NCBI GenBank assembly: GCA_963691655.1
Contig: OY829326.1
Coordinates: 17,286,878-17,350,877 of the forward strand
Length of the DNA: 64,000 nt
Source of the DNA: Toxonevra muliebris
Taxonomy: Eukaryota > Arthropoda > Insecta > Diptera > Pallopteridae
Direction of reading: 5' to 3'
This document shows, one piece after another, positions 1 through 13,600 of this stretch; position 1 is the first letter of the stretch; the number at the start of each line of letters is the position of its first letter. A program made the translations under genes and the position numbers. The notes beneath the pieces were generated by a model, which was given only the letters and a program-made list of their open reading frames with translations, was not told where the DNA came from and did not search any database.

Positions 1-3000
1 ACCAGAAACAACTGTGACGGTTGAAGAAACTCCCATCGAAGAGGCACCCGAAGAAGTGAAAGAGCTTCCTGAAGAGGTGCATGTCATTGAAACTATATCT
101 GAGGATGGCAAACCCACAAAGAAGAAGATTCGTACTCGTGTCATCAAGAAGATTAAAGGTGGCAAACAAGAAGTCACTAAAATCGAAACTGTTGAGGAGG
201 ATGACAAACAACCAGAAACAACTGTGACGGTTGAAGAAACTCCCATCGAAGAGGCACTCGAAGAAGTGAAAGAGCTTCCTGAAGAAGTGCGTGTCATTGA
301 AACTATTTCTGAGGATGGCAAACCCACAAAGAAGAAGATTCGTACTCGTGTCATCAAAAAGATTAAGGGTGGTAAACAAGAAGTCACTAAGATCGAAACT
401 GTTGAGGAGGATGACAAACAACCAGAAACAACTGTGACGGTTGAAGAAAGTCCTACCGAAGAGGCGCCCGAAGAAGTGAAAGAGCTCCCTGAAGAAGTAC
501 GTGTCGTTGAAACTATATCTGAGGATGGCAAACCCACAAAGAAGAAGATTCGTACTCGTGTCATCAAAAAGATTAAAGGAGGCAAACAAGAAGTCACTAA
601 AATCGAAACTGTTGAGGAGGATGGCAAACAACCAGAAACAACTGTGACGTTTGAAGAAACTCCTATCGAAGAGGCACCCGAAGAAGTGAAAGAGCTCCCT
701 GAAGAAGTGAGTGTCATTGAAACTATATCTGAGGATGGCAAACCCACAAAGAAGAAGATTCGTACTCGTGTCATCAAAAAGATTAAGGGTGGCAAACAAG
801 AAGTCACTAAGATCGAGACCGTTGAGGAGGATGACAAACAACCAGAAACAACTGTGACGGTTGAAGAAACTCCCATCGAAGAGGCACCCGAAGAAGTGAA
901 AGAGCTTCCTGAAGAGGTGCGTGTCATTGAAACTATATCTGAGGATGGCAAACCCACAAAGAAGAAGATTCGTACTCGTGTCATCAAAAAGATTAAGGGT
1001 GGTAAACAAGAAGTCACTAAGATCGAAACTGTTGAAGAGGATGACAAGCAACCAGAAACAACTGTGACGGTTGAAGAAAGTCCTATCGAAGAGGCACCCG
1101 AAGAAGTGAAAGAGCTTCCTGAAGAAGTACGTGTCATTGAAACTATTTCTGAGGATGGCAAACCCACAAAGAGGAAGATTCGTACTCGTGTCATCAAAAA
1201 GATTAAGGGTGGCAAACAAGAAGTCACTAAGATCGAAACTGTTGAAGAGGATGACAAACAACCAGAAACAACTGTGACGGTTGAAGAAACTCCCATTGAA
1301 GAGGCACCCGAAGAAGTGAAAGAGCTCCCAGAAGAAGTTCGTGTCATTGAAACTATATCTGAGGATGGCACACCCACAAAGAAGAAGATTCGTACTCGTG
1401 TCATCAAAAAGATTAAAGGAGGCAAACAAGAAGTCACTAAAATCGAAACTGTTGAGGAGGATGGCAAACAACCAGAAACAACTGTGACGTTTGAAGAAAC
1501 TCCTATCGAAGAGGCACCCGAAGAAGTGAAAGAGCTCCCTGAAGAAGTGAGTGTCATTGAAACTATATCTGAGGATGGCAAACCCACAAAGAAGAAGATT
1601 CGTACTCGTGTCATCAAAAAGATTAAGGGTGGCAAACAAGAAGTCACTAAGATCGAGACCGTTGAGGAGGATGACAAACAACCAGAAACAACTGTGACGG
1701 TTGAAGAAACTCCCATCGAAGAGGCACCCGAAGAAGTGAAAGAGCTTCCTGAAGAGGTGCGTGTCATTGAAACTATATCTGAGGATGGCAAACCCACAAA
1801 GAAGAAGATTCGTACTCGTGTCATCAAAAAGATTAAGGGTGGTAAACAAGAAGTCACTAAGATCGAAACTGTTGAGGAGGATGACAAACAACCAGAAACA
1901 ACTGTGACGGTTGAAGAAACTCCTATCGAAGAGGCACCCGAAGAAGTGAAAGAGCTTCCTGAAGAAGTACGTGTCATTGAAACTATTTCTGAGGATGGCA
2001 AACCCACAAAGAGGAAGATTCGTACTCGTGTCATCAAAAAGATTAAGGGTGGCAAACAAGAAGTCACTAAGATCGAAACTGTTGAAGAGGATGACAAACA
2101 ACCAGAAACAACTGTGACGGTTGAAGAAACTCCCATTGAAGAGGCACCCGAAGAAGTGAAAGAGCTTCCTGAAGAAGTACGTGTCATTGAAACTATTTCT
2201 GAGGATGGCAAACCCACAAAGAGGAAGATTCGTACTCGTGTCATCAAAAAGATTAAGGGTGGCAAACAAGAAGTCACTAAGATCGAAACTGTTGAGGAGG
2301 ATGACAAACAACCAGAAACAATTGTGACAGTTGAAGAAACTCCCATCGAAGAGGCACCTGAAGAAGTGAAAGAGCTCCCTGAAGAAGTTCGTGTCATTGA
2401 AACTATATCTGAGGATGGCAAACCCACAAAGAGGAAGATTCGTACTCGTCTCATCAAAAAGATTAAGGGTGGAAAGCAAGAAGTCACTAAGATCGAGACC
2501 GTTGAGGAGGATGGCAAACAACCAGAAACAACTGTGACGGTTGAAGAAACTCCCATCGAAGAGGCACCCGAAGAAGTGAAAGAGCTTCCTGAAGAGGTGC
2601 GTGTCATTGAAACTATTTCTGAGGATGGCAAACCCACAAAGAAGAAGATTCGTACTCGTGTCATCAAGAAGGTTAAAGGTGGCAAACAAGAAGTCACTAA
2701 AATCGAAACTGTTGAAGAGGATGACAAGCAACCAGAAACAACTGTGACGGTTGAAGAAAGTCCTATCGAAGAGGCACCCGAAGAAGTGAAAGAGCTCCCT
2801 GAAGAAGTGCGTGTCATTGAAACTATTTCTGAGGATGGTAAACATACAAAGAAGAAGATTCGTACTCGTGTCATCAAAAAGATTAAGGGTGGTAAACAAG
2901 AAGTCACTAAGATCGAAACTGTTGAGGAGGATGACAAACAACCAGAAACAATTGTGACGGTTGAAGAAACTCCCATCGAAGAGGCACCCGAAGAAGTGAA

Positions 3001-3570
3001 AGAGCTTCCTGAAGAAGTGCGTGTCATTGAAACTATTTCTGAGGATGGCAAACCCACAAAGATGAAGATTCGTACTCGTGTCATCAAAAAGATTAAGGGT
3101 GGTAAACAAGAAGTTACTAAGATCGAAACAGTTGAGGAGGATGACAAACAACCAGAAACAACAGTGACGGTTGAAGAAACTCCTATCGAAGAGACACCTG
3201 AAGAAGTGAAAGAGCTCCCTGAAGAAGTGCGTGTCATTGAAACTATTTCTGAGGATGGCAAACCCACAAAGAAGAAGATTCGTACTCGTGTCATCAAAAA
3301 GATTAAGGGTGGTAAACAAGAAGTCACTAAGATCGAAACTGTTGAGGAGGATGACAAACAACCAGAAACAACTGTAACGGTCGAAGAAACTCCTGTCGAA
3401 GAGGCAACCCAAGAAGTGAAAGAGCTACCTGAAGAAGTGCGTGTCATTGAAACTATATCTGAAGATGGCAAACCCACAAAGAAGAAGATTCGTACTCGTG
3501 TCATCAAAAAGATTAAGGGTGGCAAACAAGAAGTCACTAAAATCGAAACTGTTGAGGAGGACGACAAACT
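1..3570 (+). repeat. 17-copy 210-bp tandem repeat inside sls coding sequence
   Basis: Copies start at 1, 211, 421, 631 and so on in exact steps of 210 bp to 3361, with no insertion or deletion in any copy. Variation is limited to scattered substitutions, for example H/R/S after PEEV, K/R/M in the KPTKKK motif and D/G in EEDD. Two more copies at about 3571-3990 are much more diverged but keep the 210-bp spacing. The pattern fits expansion by unequal exchange with the frame preserved. Confidence 0.97.
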
Positions 3571-4616
3571 TCCTGAAACGACTGTTACTGTTGAGCAGAG
3601 TCATGTAGAGGAGGTCCCGGTACATATTGAAGAACTTCCTGAAGAGATTAAACTAATTGAGACTGTTTGTGAAGATGGTGCATTAAAGAAAAAGAAAATT
3701 CGTACACGTGTCATTAAAAAAGTTAAGGGCGATATACAAGAGGTTACTAAAATCGAAACTGTAGAAGAAGATGATAAGCAACCAGAGACTACTATAACAG
3801 TTGAAGAAACTCCCGTGGAGAAGGCACCACAGGAAGTGGAAGAGTTACCTGAAGAGATAAACGTCGTTGAAAGTGTTACTGAAGATGGTACACTCATTAA
3901 GAAGAAAATTCGCACACGAGTCATTAAAAAAATCAAGGGTAACAAACAAGAAGTGACTAAAATTGAAACTGTTGAAGAAGATGAGAAACTACCCAAAACT
4001 ACTGTTACGGTTGAAGAAGAGCCTTTGCCTAATCAGTTTTCACAAACCAGGCTTAAGAAAAGAACTCGAGTGCAAAAACCAGCTGATGAAGTTTCAATCG
4101 TTGAGCTACCTGAGCAAAAATCGATTGTTATGGCGCAAAAAGCTGATGGGACACCCACAAAAACTGTTATTAAGACAAGAATTATAAAGAAAATGCAAGG
4201 CCCTAAAATGGAGATAACGAAGGTGCAGACAATTGAGGAATTTGAAAAAGTCCCAGTAACAACTGTTACAGTGGAAGAGTTTAACGAGCCTTTCCCTGTT
4301 ATAACTCAACCCAAAGATGACGATCGCAAACCGGTTCCCATGGAGGAATTTCCAGAGGAAACCATTGTGGCAGAGATTATCGACAAAGGCAAAAAACCAA
4401 GGAAAAAGACAACGAAAACTAGAACCTTCAAAAAAGAAACAACGCCAGAACCAGAATTCTATCAAATACAAACCATCGAAGAAGAAGGCAAAGAACCTTA
4501 TTCACTTATTCGTGTTATCAGTGATGAAAGTATCGCTGATATTATTGACATAAGTTTATTAGATGATGAAAGTAAACCAAAGAAAACAAAGCACAAAAAA
4601 CAACACAAACCTAAGG
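1..4616 (+). CDS. sls: sls PEVK exon with 70-residue tandem repeats (5'-partial)
   Basis: The exon is open from the first base (first full codon at base 2) and ends at the donor AAGG|GTAAG, leaving one base of a codon (phase 1). The protein is almost entirely P, E, V, K, T and I. Its unit reads roughly ETPIEEAPEEVKELPEEV, then ETISEDGKPTKKK, then a basic stretch, then KIETVEEDD. Seventeen nearly identical units are followed by two to three diverged ones and a degenerate tail with the same rhythm. The composition predicts a disordered, charge-balanced elastic spring rather than a fold. The reading frame continues through the next intron only because that intron is 222 bp long with no in-frame stop; the intronic stretch is hydrophobic and unlike the rest. 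Confidence 0.9.
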
Positions 4617-7600
4617 GTAAGAAACACATAACACTACTACACTATACATTTCAATCACTTTACTCGTACACTTTAGTTCGCCTATTTTCTTTTCTTACTT
4701 ATTTCACAAAAAAGCAATGTCTTACCTACTCTTCTATTTTCACTCTTAAACTATTAAATCAACATTTTGTATTTCAATCTTTTATAAAACCTTTCGGTAT
4801 TTATACATTCTTTTTAAACAAAAAACAAATTCAAAAAGTAGAGGAAACACCACAACCAGAACACACAGAATCGGAAAAACCAGTTTACATAACAACATTC
4901 AAATCAGTACACAACGAAGATGGAGAAACCACTATTGAAACAGAAAGTAAGAAGGTTACGCAAGAAGAAGGCATCCTCGTAGAAGAAGTCCTCAGCGACA
5001 CTGAACCCATGAAAGAAGAATCTACACCTAGTAATGTTGAAATTATAGAAGTCAACGAATTCACAGGTGAATTAAAACTTTTCATTATTTGCTTTAAGGA
5101 TATTTTTTTAACGGTATGACTATAACCAAACTGAAATTTGAAAAAGACTGAACTCTTAAGGATTTATTTACTATAGTTTTATTAGCACTTAATTTTCTCT
5201 CAAACAAACACTCCATTTATAAAGATTTTGTAAATGAAATAAGAAACACAAACAAAAAAATTCTACACAACCACCAAATATATTGGAAGTCCCCTTCAAT
5301 TACTTACTCGTATATTATAAATATTCAATAAATATTATTGCATTATCTGTAATTTTTGTTTGTACTAACACAACATTTTGTCACACAATACATAAATTCG
5401 CAATCGAAGAGAATAATCTAAAATAAGACTTCAATTATTCTTTACCCAAAGCACAAAATCAAACCGTACACATCTTTTGAAAATAAAAATTTGTATGTAC
5501 CTAATACTATATAGATTAACTACATATACAAATAAATATTATTTCTAATAAGATGTTTAACAAAATTAACCGCAAAATATTTCTAACACTGAATAAGCAG
5601 CAGATTTTAAACAGTGAGGTAATCAGGTAAAACTATATAGGAAATCAAAGAAACCAAAAGTAAATCTACATATCAAATACAAATGCCTCTAAGGTTAGTA
5701 CAGAGCTAACAAATAGAATACCAACTTTTTTATTGCACAGACCAAGACAACAAAGAGTACACTATCACAGAACCAGATGATGTATTTGAAGACACAACAC
5801 AAACACCAGATACAGATAAACCCAAACATAAAACAAAATCGAAAAAACCTAAAAAACCATTTGATCAAATCGACGAAACACCAGAGGAGGTTATTGTCGA
5901 GTATTTACCAGAAGAAATAACCGAAGTTGAGCTACCAACTGTAATTGATGAAGAAGGCGTGGTTGAACCAAAAATAACTACCATTAAAAAGCGTAAAATT
6001 AAGAAAAAGATTGGTGATCATGAACAAATTATAGAAGTGGTAACAACACAGGAAGAAGGGAAAGAGGAAGAGAGTACAGTTATTGTTCTATCGGAAGGTG
6101 AGGAAGAATCTCCAAAAGATTGGCAAATAAAAGTATCTGAGGAGAACGTTGAATCTCCCAAGGGTATAACTGATGAAGAAAAGCCAAAGGCTAAAAAGAA
6201 GAAGAAGCAAAGGAAGGTTGTAAAGAAAGATGATTTAGATGAATACATACAATTTCTGATTCATCAAGAAATCCCAAAGACTATTCTTCAAGAATATCAA
6301 CGTACTGATACAGAAATGCCGCAAAGGGCACGTCGTGATTCTTCAATAAAATCGCTTAAACAGAAAAAACTTAAGCCAATACGTATTGAAAAAATTGAGA
6401 TGAAGAAACCGAAACAGATTGAGATCACGTCTGTTGCCGAGTACCCTCAAATGCTTAAACTGAAGAAACCAAAACAAAGACCAAAGGAAGAAAAATCGAA
6501 AAAGGAAGAAGCTTCATTTAAAAATATCAAACTAAAAAGTTGGATTAGATTTATACCCTATGCCCCATATTGCTTTAAACCCACAATAACAGAATTGGAT
6601 ACAAAACGTGGAACAGGTGAATTATCTAGAAATATAGAAGAGGCGTTAGGTATTTTGAAAAAGCGTCGTCCTAAATTCAAAGAAATCAAAGTCCCAGAAA
6701 ATGAACTTGAGAAGATCGATTTGGAAAAATACGACAAAGTTGACATGCCTGAAGAGCAAAAAGAGAAACCAAAAGACAAATATAAACGTAGTCAAAAGCC
6801 TGTCATGGATGTAAAACCTGAAGAGGCTAAAACTTTAAAGCTTGGAAAAGGAAAAATACCTGAAAATAAAGAAGAAATCGAAGAAATAAATCTAAAACCA
6901 GTCATTATTGGCAAATCGTTAACAGAAAACAGTGAACAGCCGATAAAGCCTATAGAGGAGGTACCTAAAAAGAAAAAGAAGGGCAGAAAACCAGGTGTTG
7001 GGGATACTTCAATACTTTTTGAGCCTTCTGAATTCGATGATATTGAATTAGAAGATGATTTGACTGATGAAGATATAGAATCAGTAGAATATCCCGATGA
7101 TGTCTCATCTGATAAATCAAAATATAAGAGAAAGAAAAAGATTTCACCCCAACCAGAAACGATTGAATATCCAATAATTCCAGGCAAGCCAACAGACATG
7201 GAAGATATACCACAGGATGGAATTAAATTCCGGAAACCAGAATCCAAAAAACCTTTGGAAGATCAAGAAAAACCAAAACTTAAACCTTTCCATAAAGTGG
7301 AAATTATCGAAATGGAACCTGAAACAGTTGAACAAGAAGTAATAGATACTGAAGGTAAAACAAAAAAAATTATCAAAAGGAAACGTAAAATCAAACACAG
7401 TACACCAACTGAAGAAAATATCATTGAAATTATTGAGATACCTCAAGAAGGCACCGAAGAACTTAATTATGATATAGTTGTCACAACAACACAGATCGAT
7501 GAAGAAAAACCCAAAACTAAGATTTTGAAAAAGAAAAAGGTGACGAGAATGAAAAAGGATGAGGTAGACAATTTTCTTGTTGAACTAAAGGAAGAACCTT

Positions 7601-10600
7601 ATGGTTACAAAATTATGGATTTCTATGAAGTGGAAGTACGTGAACTGGAACCGGAGTTCATAGAACTTGATGAAACTGATAAGGATGGCGAAATCAAAAC
7701 AAGGGTCGTCAAGAAACGCAAGATTCGCCATAAGAAAGGTGGCGAAGAAAATGTTATTGAAATTATTGAAAGTAAGTCCTCTGGTACAGAGGAACCACTA
7801 TACGAAGTTTTAGTGACAACATTTGAAGATGCTAAAGAGTACCAACCAGATAAAAAAAGTTTAATAAAGAAAAAGCCAAAGAAAATGAAAAAAGCAGATT
7901 TAGATGCATATATACAACAATTAATAGATGCAGAAATTCCAAAAACTGAGCTCGAAAAGTATGAAAAGATTGAAGTTGATGGTAAACCAAAGAAAGTGAA
8001 AAAAATAAAGCAGAAGCCTCAAGCTGCTGTAATGGAAGAACCCGAAGGCTTAGAAATTAAAATTTCAGAAACTATACCTGAAGAAAAGCAAAAAGTTAAA
8101 AAGCCCAAGAAGAAGCCAACTCTGCCTAGTGAAGAAATATTTGAAGTCCCCTCTATTATAGATACTGATGAGTTCAGCATCAAACTAACAGAATCGGAAC
8201 CAACTATTGATGAAACCCCAATTGAAGAAGAGAAAAAAGTATTGCTGAAAAAGAAGAAATTGGTTAAAAAGCCTTTACAGGAAGAACCAACAATCATCGA
8301 GGAATTATCAAAAGATGTAGAAGTTAGAACAAAAGAAACACCAGAAGGATTTGTTTCAGAAGAAACTATTACAAAACGAAAGATAAAGAAGAAAAAGGGC
8401 GACAAAGAATATGCAATTGAAGTCGTTGAAGTGCAAGCTGACGACAAGCCGGAAGCAGAAGTCACTATCACCACCACAGAAATTGTAAAAACAAAACCAG
8501 AATCCGAAACAACTCTAGAAACTACAGAACCGAAACCAAGGAAAATTACCAAGAAAATCAAAAAAGAAAAGTTAGATGATTACGTTGTAAGAATTATAGA
8601 AGAAATGATAGAAAGAGAGGAAGACATGCTTGAAATTCCGGTAGAAGAAGTATATAAAGACGTTGAAGTCGTCTCAAAGGAAACTCCAGAAAAAATTGTT
8701 TCGGAGAAAACGATAACAAAACGTAAAATTAGGAAAACAAAAGGCGGCAAAGGATATGCAATTGAGGTTATCGAAGTGCAAGCTGACAATCAGCCAGAAG
8801 CAGAATATACTATAACCATCGCCGAACTTGCTGAATCAAAAATCGAATCTGAAACTCCACTAGAAACTACTATTAAACCTAAGAAAATAACAAAGAAAAT
8901 GAGAAAAGAAAAGTTTGAAAATTATATTGTAGGAATTATTGAAGAAATCCAAGAAAAAGTAGAAGAAAAGCCAAAAATCTTAGTAGAAGAACTACCAAAA
9001 GAGGTAGAAGTCATCGCAACGAAAACTCCAGAAGGACTTGATTCAGAAAAAACTATAACCAAACGAAAAATAAAGAAACAGAAAGGCGACAAACAGTATA
9101 CAATTGAAGTTGTTGAAGTTCAAATTGACGATCATCCAGAAGCTGAGGTCACTATCACCACCACAGAAATTGTAGAACCAAAACAAGAATCTGAAATTCC
9201 TCAAAAACCTAAGAAAGTAACTAAGAAAATCAAAAAGGAAAAGATAGACGATTACATTGCAGCAGTTGTAGAAGAAATACCGGAAGAAAAACCGGAAATT
9301 CATGTCGAAGAAATATCTAAGGATGTGGAAGTCGTCACAAAAGAAACACCAGAGGGAATTGTTTCAGAAGAAACCATAACTAAACGCAAAATAAAGAAAA
9401 AGAAGGGTGACAAAGAATATACAATTGAGGTTGTCGAAGTGGAAGCTGACGATAAGCCAGAAGCAGAGGTCACTATCACCACCACAGAAATTGTAGAACC
9501 AAAACAAGAATCTGAAATTCCTCAAAAACCTAAGAAAGTAACTAAGAAAATCAAAAAGGAAAAGATAGACGATTACATTGCAGCAGTTGTAGAAGAAATA
9601 CCGGAAGAAAAACCGGAAATTCATGTCGAAGAAATATCTAAGGATGTGGAAGTCGTCACAAAAGAAACACCAGAGGGAGTTGTTTCAGAAAAAACCATAA
9701 CCAAACGCAAAATAAAGAAAAAGAAGGGTGACAAAGAATATACAATTGAGGTTGTCGAAGTGCAAGCTGACGATAAGCCAGAAGCAGAGGTCACTATCAC
9801 CACCACAGAAATTGTAGAACCAAAACAAGAATCTGAAATTGCTGAAATTCCTCAAAAACCCAAAAAAGTAACTAAGAAAATCAAAAAGGAAAAGATAGAC
9901 GATTACATTGCAGCAGTTGTAGAAGAAATACCGGAAGAAATACCGGAAGAAAAACCGGAAATTCATGTCGAAGAAATATCTAAGGATGTGAAAGTCGTCA
10001 CAAAAGAAACACCAGAGGGAATTGTTTCAGAAAAAACCATAACCAAACGCAAAATAAAGAAAAAGAAGGGTGACAAAGAATATACAATTGAGGTTGTCGA
10101 AGTGCAAGCTGACGATAAGCCAGAAGCAGAGGTCACTATCACCACCACAGAAATTGTAGAACCAAAACAAGAATCTGAAATTTCTGAAATTCCTCAAAAA
10201 CCCAAGAAAGTAACTAAGAAAATCAAAAAGGAAAAGATAGACGATTACATTGCAGCAGTTGTAGAAGAAATACCGGAAGAAAAACCGGAAATTCATGTCG
10301 AAGAAATATCTAAGGATGTGGAAGTCGTCACAAAAGAAACACCAGAGGGAATTGTTTCAGAAGAAACCATAACCAAACGCAAAATAAAGAAAAAGAAGGG
10401 TGACAAAGAATATACAATTGAGGTTGTCGAAGTGGAAGCTGACGATAAGCCAGAAGCAGAGGTCACTATCACCACCACAGAAATTGTAGAACCAAAACAA
10501 GAATTTGAAATTCCTCATAAACCCAAGAAAGTAACTAAGAAAATCAAAAAGGAAAAGATAGACGATTACATTGCAGCAGTTGTAGAAGAAATACCGGAAG

Positions 10601-13600
10601 AAAAACCGGAAATTCATGTCGAAGAAATATCTAAGGATGTGGAAGTCGTCACAAAAGAAACACCAGAGGGAGTTGTTTCAGAAGAAACCATAACCAAACG
10701 CAAAATAAAGAAAAAGAAGGGTGACAAAGAATATAAAATTGAGGTTGTCGAAGTGCAAGCTGACGATAAGCCAGAAGCAGAGGTCACTATCACCACCACA
10801 GAAATTGTAGAACCAAAACAAGAATCTGAAATTCCTCAAAAACCTAAGAAAGTAACTAAGAAAATCAAAAAGGAAAAGATAGATGATTACATTGCAGCCG
10901 TTGTAGAAGAAATACCGGAAGAAAAACCGGAAATTCATGTCGAAGAAATATCTAAGGATGTGAAAGTCGTCACAAAAGAAACACCAGAGGGAGTTGTTTC
11001 AGAAGAAACCATAACCAAACGCAAAATAAAGAAAAAGAAGGGTGACAAAGAATATACAATTGAGGTTGTCGAAGTGGAAGCTGACGATAAGCCAGAAGCA
11101 GAGTTCACTATCACCACCATAGAAATTGTAGAACCAAAACAAGAATCTGAAATTCCTCAAAAACCTAAGAAAGTAACTAAGAAAATCAAAAAGGAAAAGA
11201 TAGACGATTACATTGCAGCAGTTGTAGAAGAAATACCGGAAGAAAAACCGGAAATTCATGTCGAAGAAATATCTAAGGATGTGGAAGTCGTCACAAAAGA
11301 AACACCAGAGGGAGTTGTTTCAGAAGAAACCATAACCAAACGCAAAATAAAGAAAAAGAAGGGTGACAAAGAATATACAATTGAGGTTGTCGAAGTGGAA
11401 GCTGACGATAAGCCAGAAGCAGAGGTCACTATCACCACCACAGAAATCGTAGAACCAAAACAAGAATCTGAAATTCCTCAAAAACCCAAGAAAGTAACTA
11501 AGAAAATCAAAAAGGAAAAGATAGATGATTACATTGCAGCAGTTGCAGAAGAAATACCGGAAGAAAAACCGGAAATTCATGTCGAAGAAATATCTAAGCA
11601 TGTGGAAGTCGTCACAAAAGAAACACCAGAGGGAGTTGTTTCAGAAGAAACCATAACCAAACGCAAAATAAAGAAAAAGAAGGGTGACAAAGAATATACA
11701 ATTGAGGTTGTCGAAGTGGAAGCTGACGATAAGCCAGAAGCAGAGGTCACTATCACCACCACAGAAATTGTAGAACCAAAACAAGAATCTGAAATTCCTC
11801 AAAAACCTAAGAAAGTAACTAAGAAAATCAAAAAGGAAAAGATAGACGATTACATTGCAGCAGTTGTAGAAGAAATACCGGAAGAAAAACCGGAAATTCA
11901 TGTCGAAGAAATATCTAAGCATGTGGAAGTCGTCACAAAAGAAACACCAGAGGGAGTTGTTTCAGAAGAAACCATAACCAAACGCAAAATAAAGAAAAAG
12001 AAGGGTGACAAAGAATATACAATTGAGGTTGTCGAAGTGGAAGCTGACGATAAGCCAGAAGCAGAGGTCACTATCACCACCACAGAAATTGTAGAACCAA
12101 AACAAGAGTCTGAAATTCCTGAAATTCTTCAAAAACCCAAGAAAGTAACTAAGAAAATCAAAAAGGAAAAGATAGACGATTACATTGCAGCAGTTGTAGA
12201 AGAAATACCGGAAGAAAAACCGGAAATTCATGTCGAAGAAATATCTAAGCATGTGGAAGTCGTCACAAAAGAAACACCAGAGGGAGTTGTTTCAGAAGAA
12301 ACCATAACCAAACGCAAAATAAAGAAAAAGAAGGGTGACAAAGAATATACAATTGAGGTTGTCGAAGTGGAAGCTGACGATAAGCCAGAAGCAGAGGTCA
12401 CTATCACCACCACAGAAATTGTAGAACCAAAACAAGAATCTGAAATTCCTGAAATTCTTCAAAAACCCAAGAAAGTAACTAAGAAAATCAAAAAGGAAAA
12501 GATAGATGATTACATTGCAGCAGTTGTAGAAGAAATACCGGAAGAAAAACCGGAAATTCATGTCGAAGAAATATCTAAGCATGTGGAAGTCGTCACAAAA
12601 GAAACACCAGAGGGAGTTGTTTCAGAAGAAACCATAACCAAACGCAAAATAAAGAAAAAGAAGGGTGACAAAGAATATACAATTGAGGTTGTCGAAGTGG
12701 AAGCTGACGATAAGCCAGAAGCAGAGGTCACTATCACCACCACAGAAATTGTAGAACCAAAACAAGAATCTGAAATTCCTGAAATTCTTCAAAAACCCAA
12801 GAAAGTAACTAAGAAAATCAAAAAGGAAAAGATAGACGATTACATTGCAGCAGTTGTAGAAGAAATACCGGAAGAAAAACCGGAAATTCATGTCGAAGAA
12901 ATATCTAAGCATGTGGAAGTCGTCACAAAAGAAACACCAGAGGGAGTTGTTTCAGAAGAAACCATAACCAAACGCAAAATAAAGAAAAAGAAGGGTGACA
13001 AAGAATATACAATTGAGGTTGTCGAAGTGGAAGTTGACGATAAGCCAGAAGCAGAGGTCACTATCACCACCACAAAAATTGTAGAACCAAAACAAGAATC
13101 TGAAATTCCTGAAATTCTTCAAAAACCCAAGAAAATAACTAAGAAAATCAAAAAGGAAAAGATAGACGATTTCATTGCAGCAGTTGTAGAAGAAATACCG
13201 GAAGAAAAACCGGAAATTCATGTCGAAGAAATATCTAAGGATGTGGAAGTCGTCACAAAAGAAACACCAGAGGGAGTTGTTTCAGAAGAAACCATAACCA
13301 AACGCAAAATAAAGAAAAAGAAGGGTGACAAAGAATATACAATTGAGGTTGTCGAAGTGGAAGCTGACGATAAGCCAGAAGCAGAGGTCACTATCACCAC
13401 CACAGAAATCGTAGAACCAAAACAAGAGTCTGCAATTCCTCAAAAACCCAAGAAAGTAACTAAAAAAATCAAAAAGGAAAAGATAGACGATTACATTGCA
13501 GCAGTTGTAGAAGAAATACCGGAAGAAAAACCGGAAATTCATGTCGAAGAAATATCTAAGGATGTGGAAGTCGTCACAAAAGAAACACCAGAGGGAGTTG

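Noticed and set aside
5067..5119. Continuation of the small PEVK exon to a stop at 5117-5119
   Set aside because: The donor CAG|GTGAAT fits phase 1, and the residues after it are typical intron translation.
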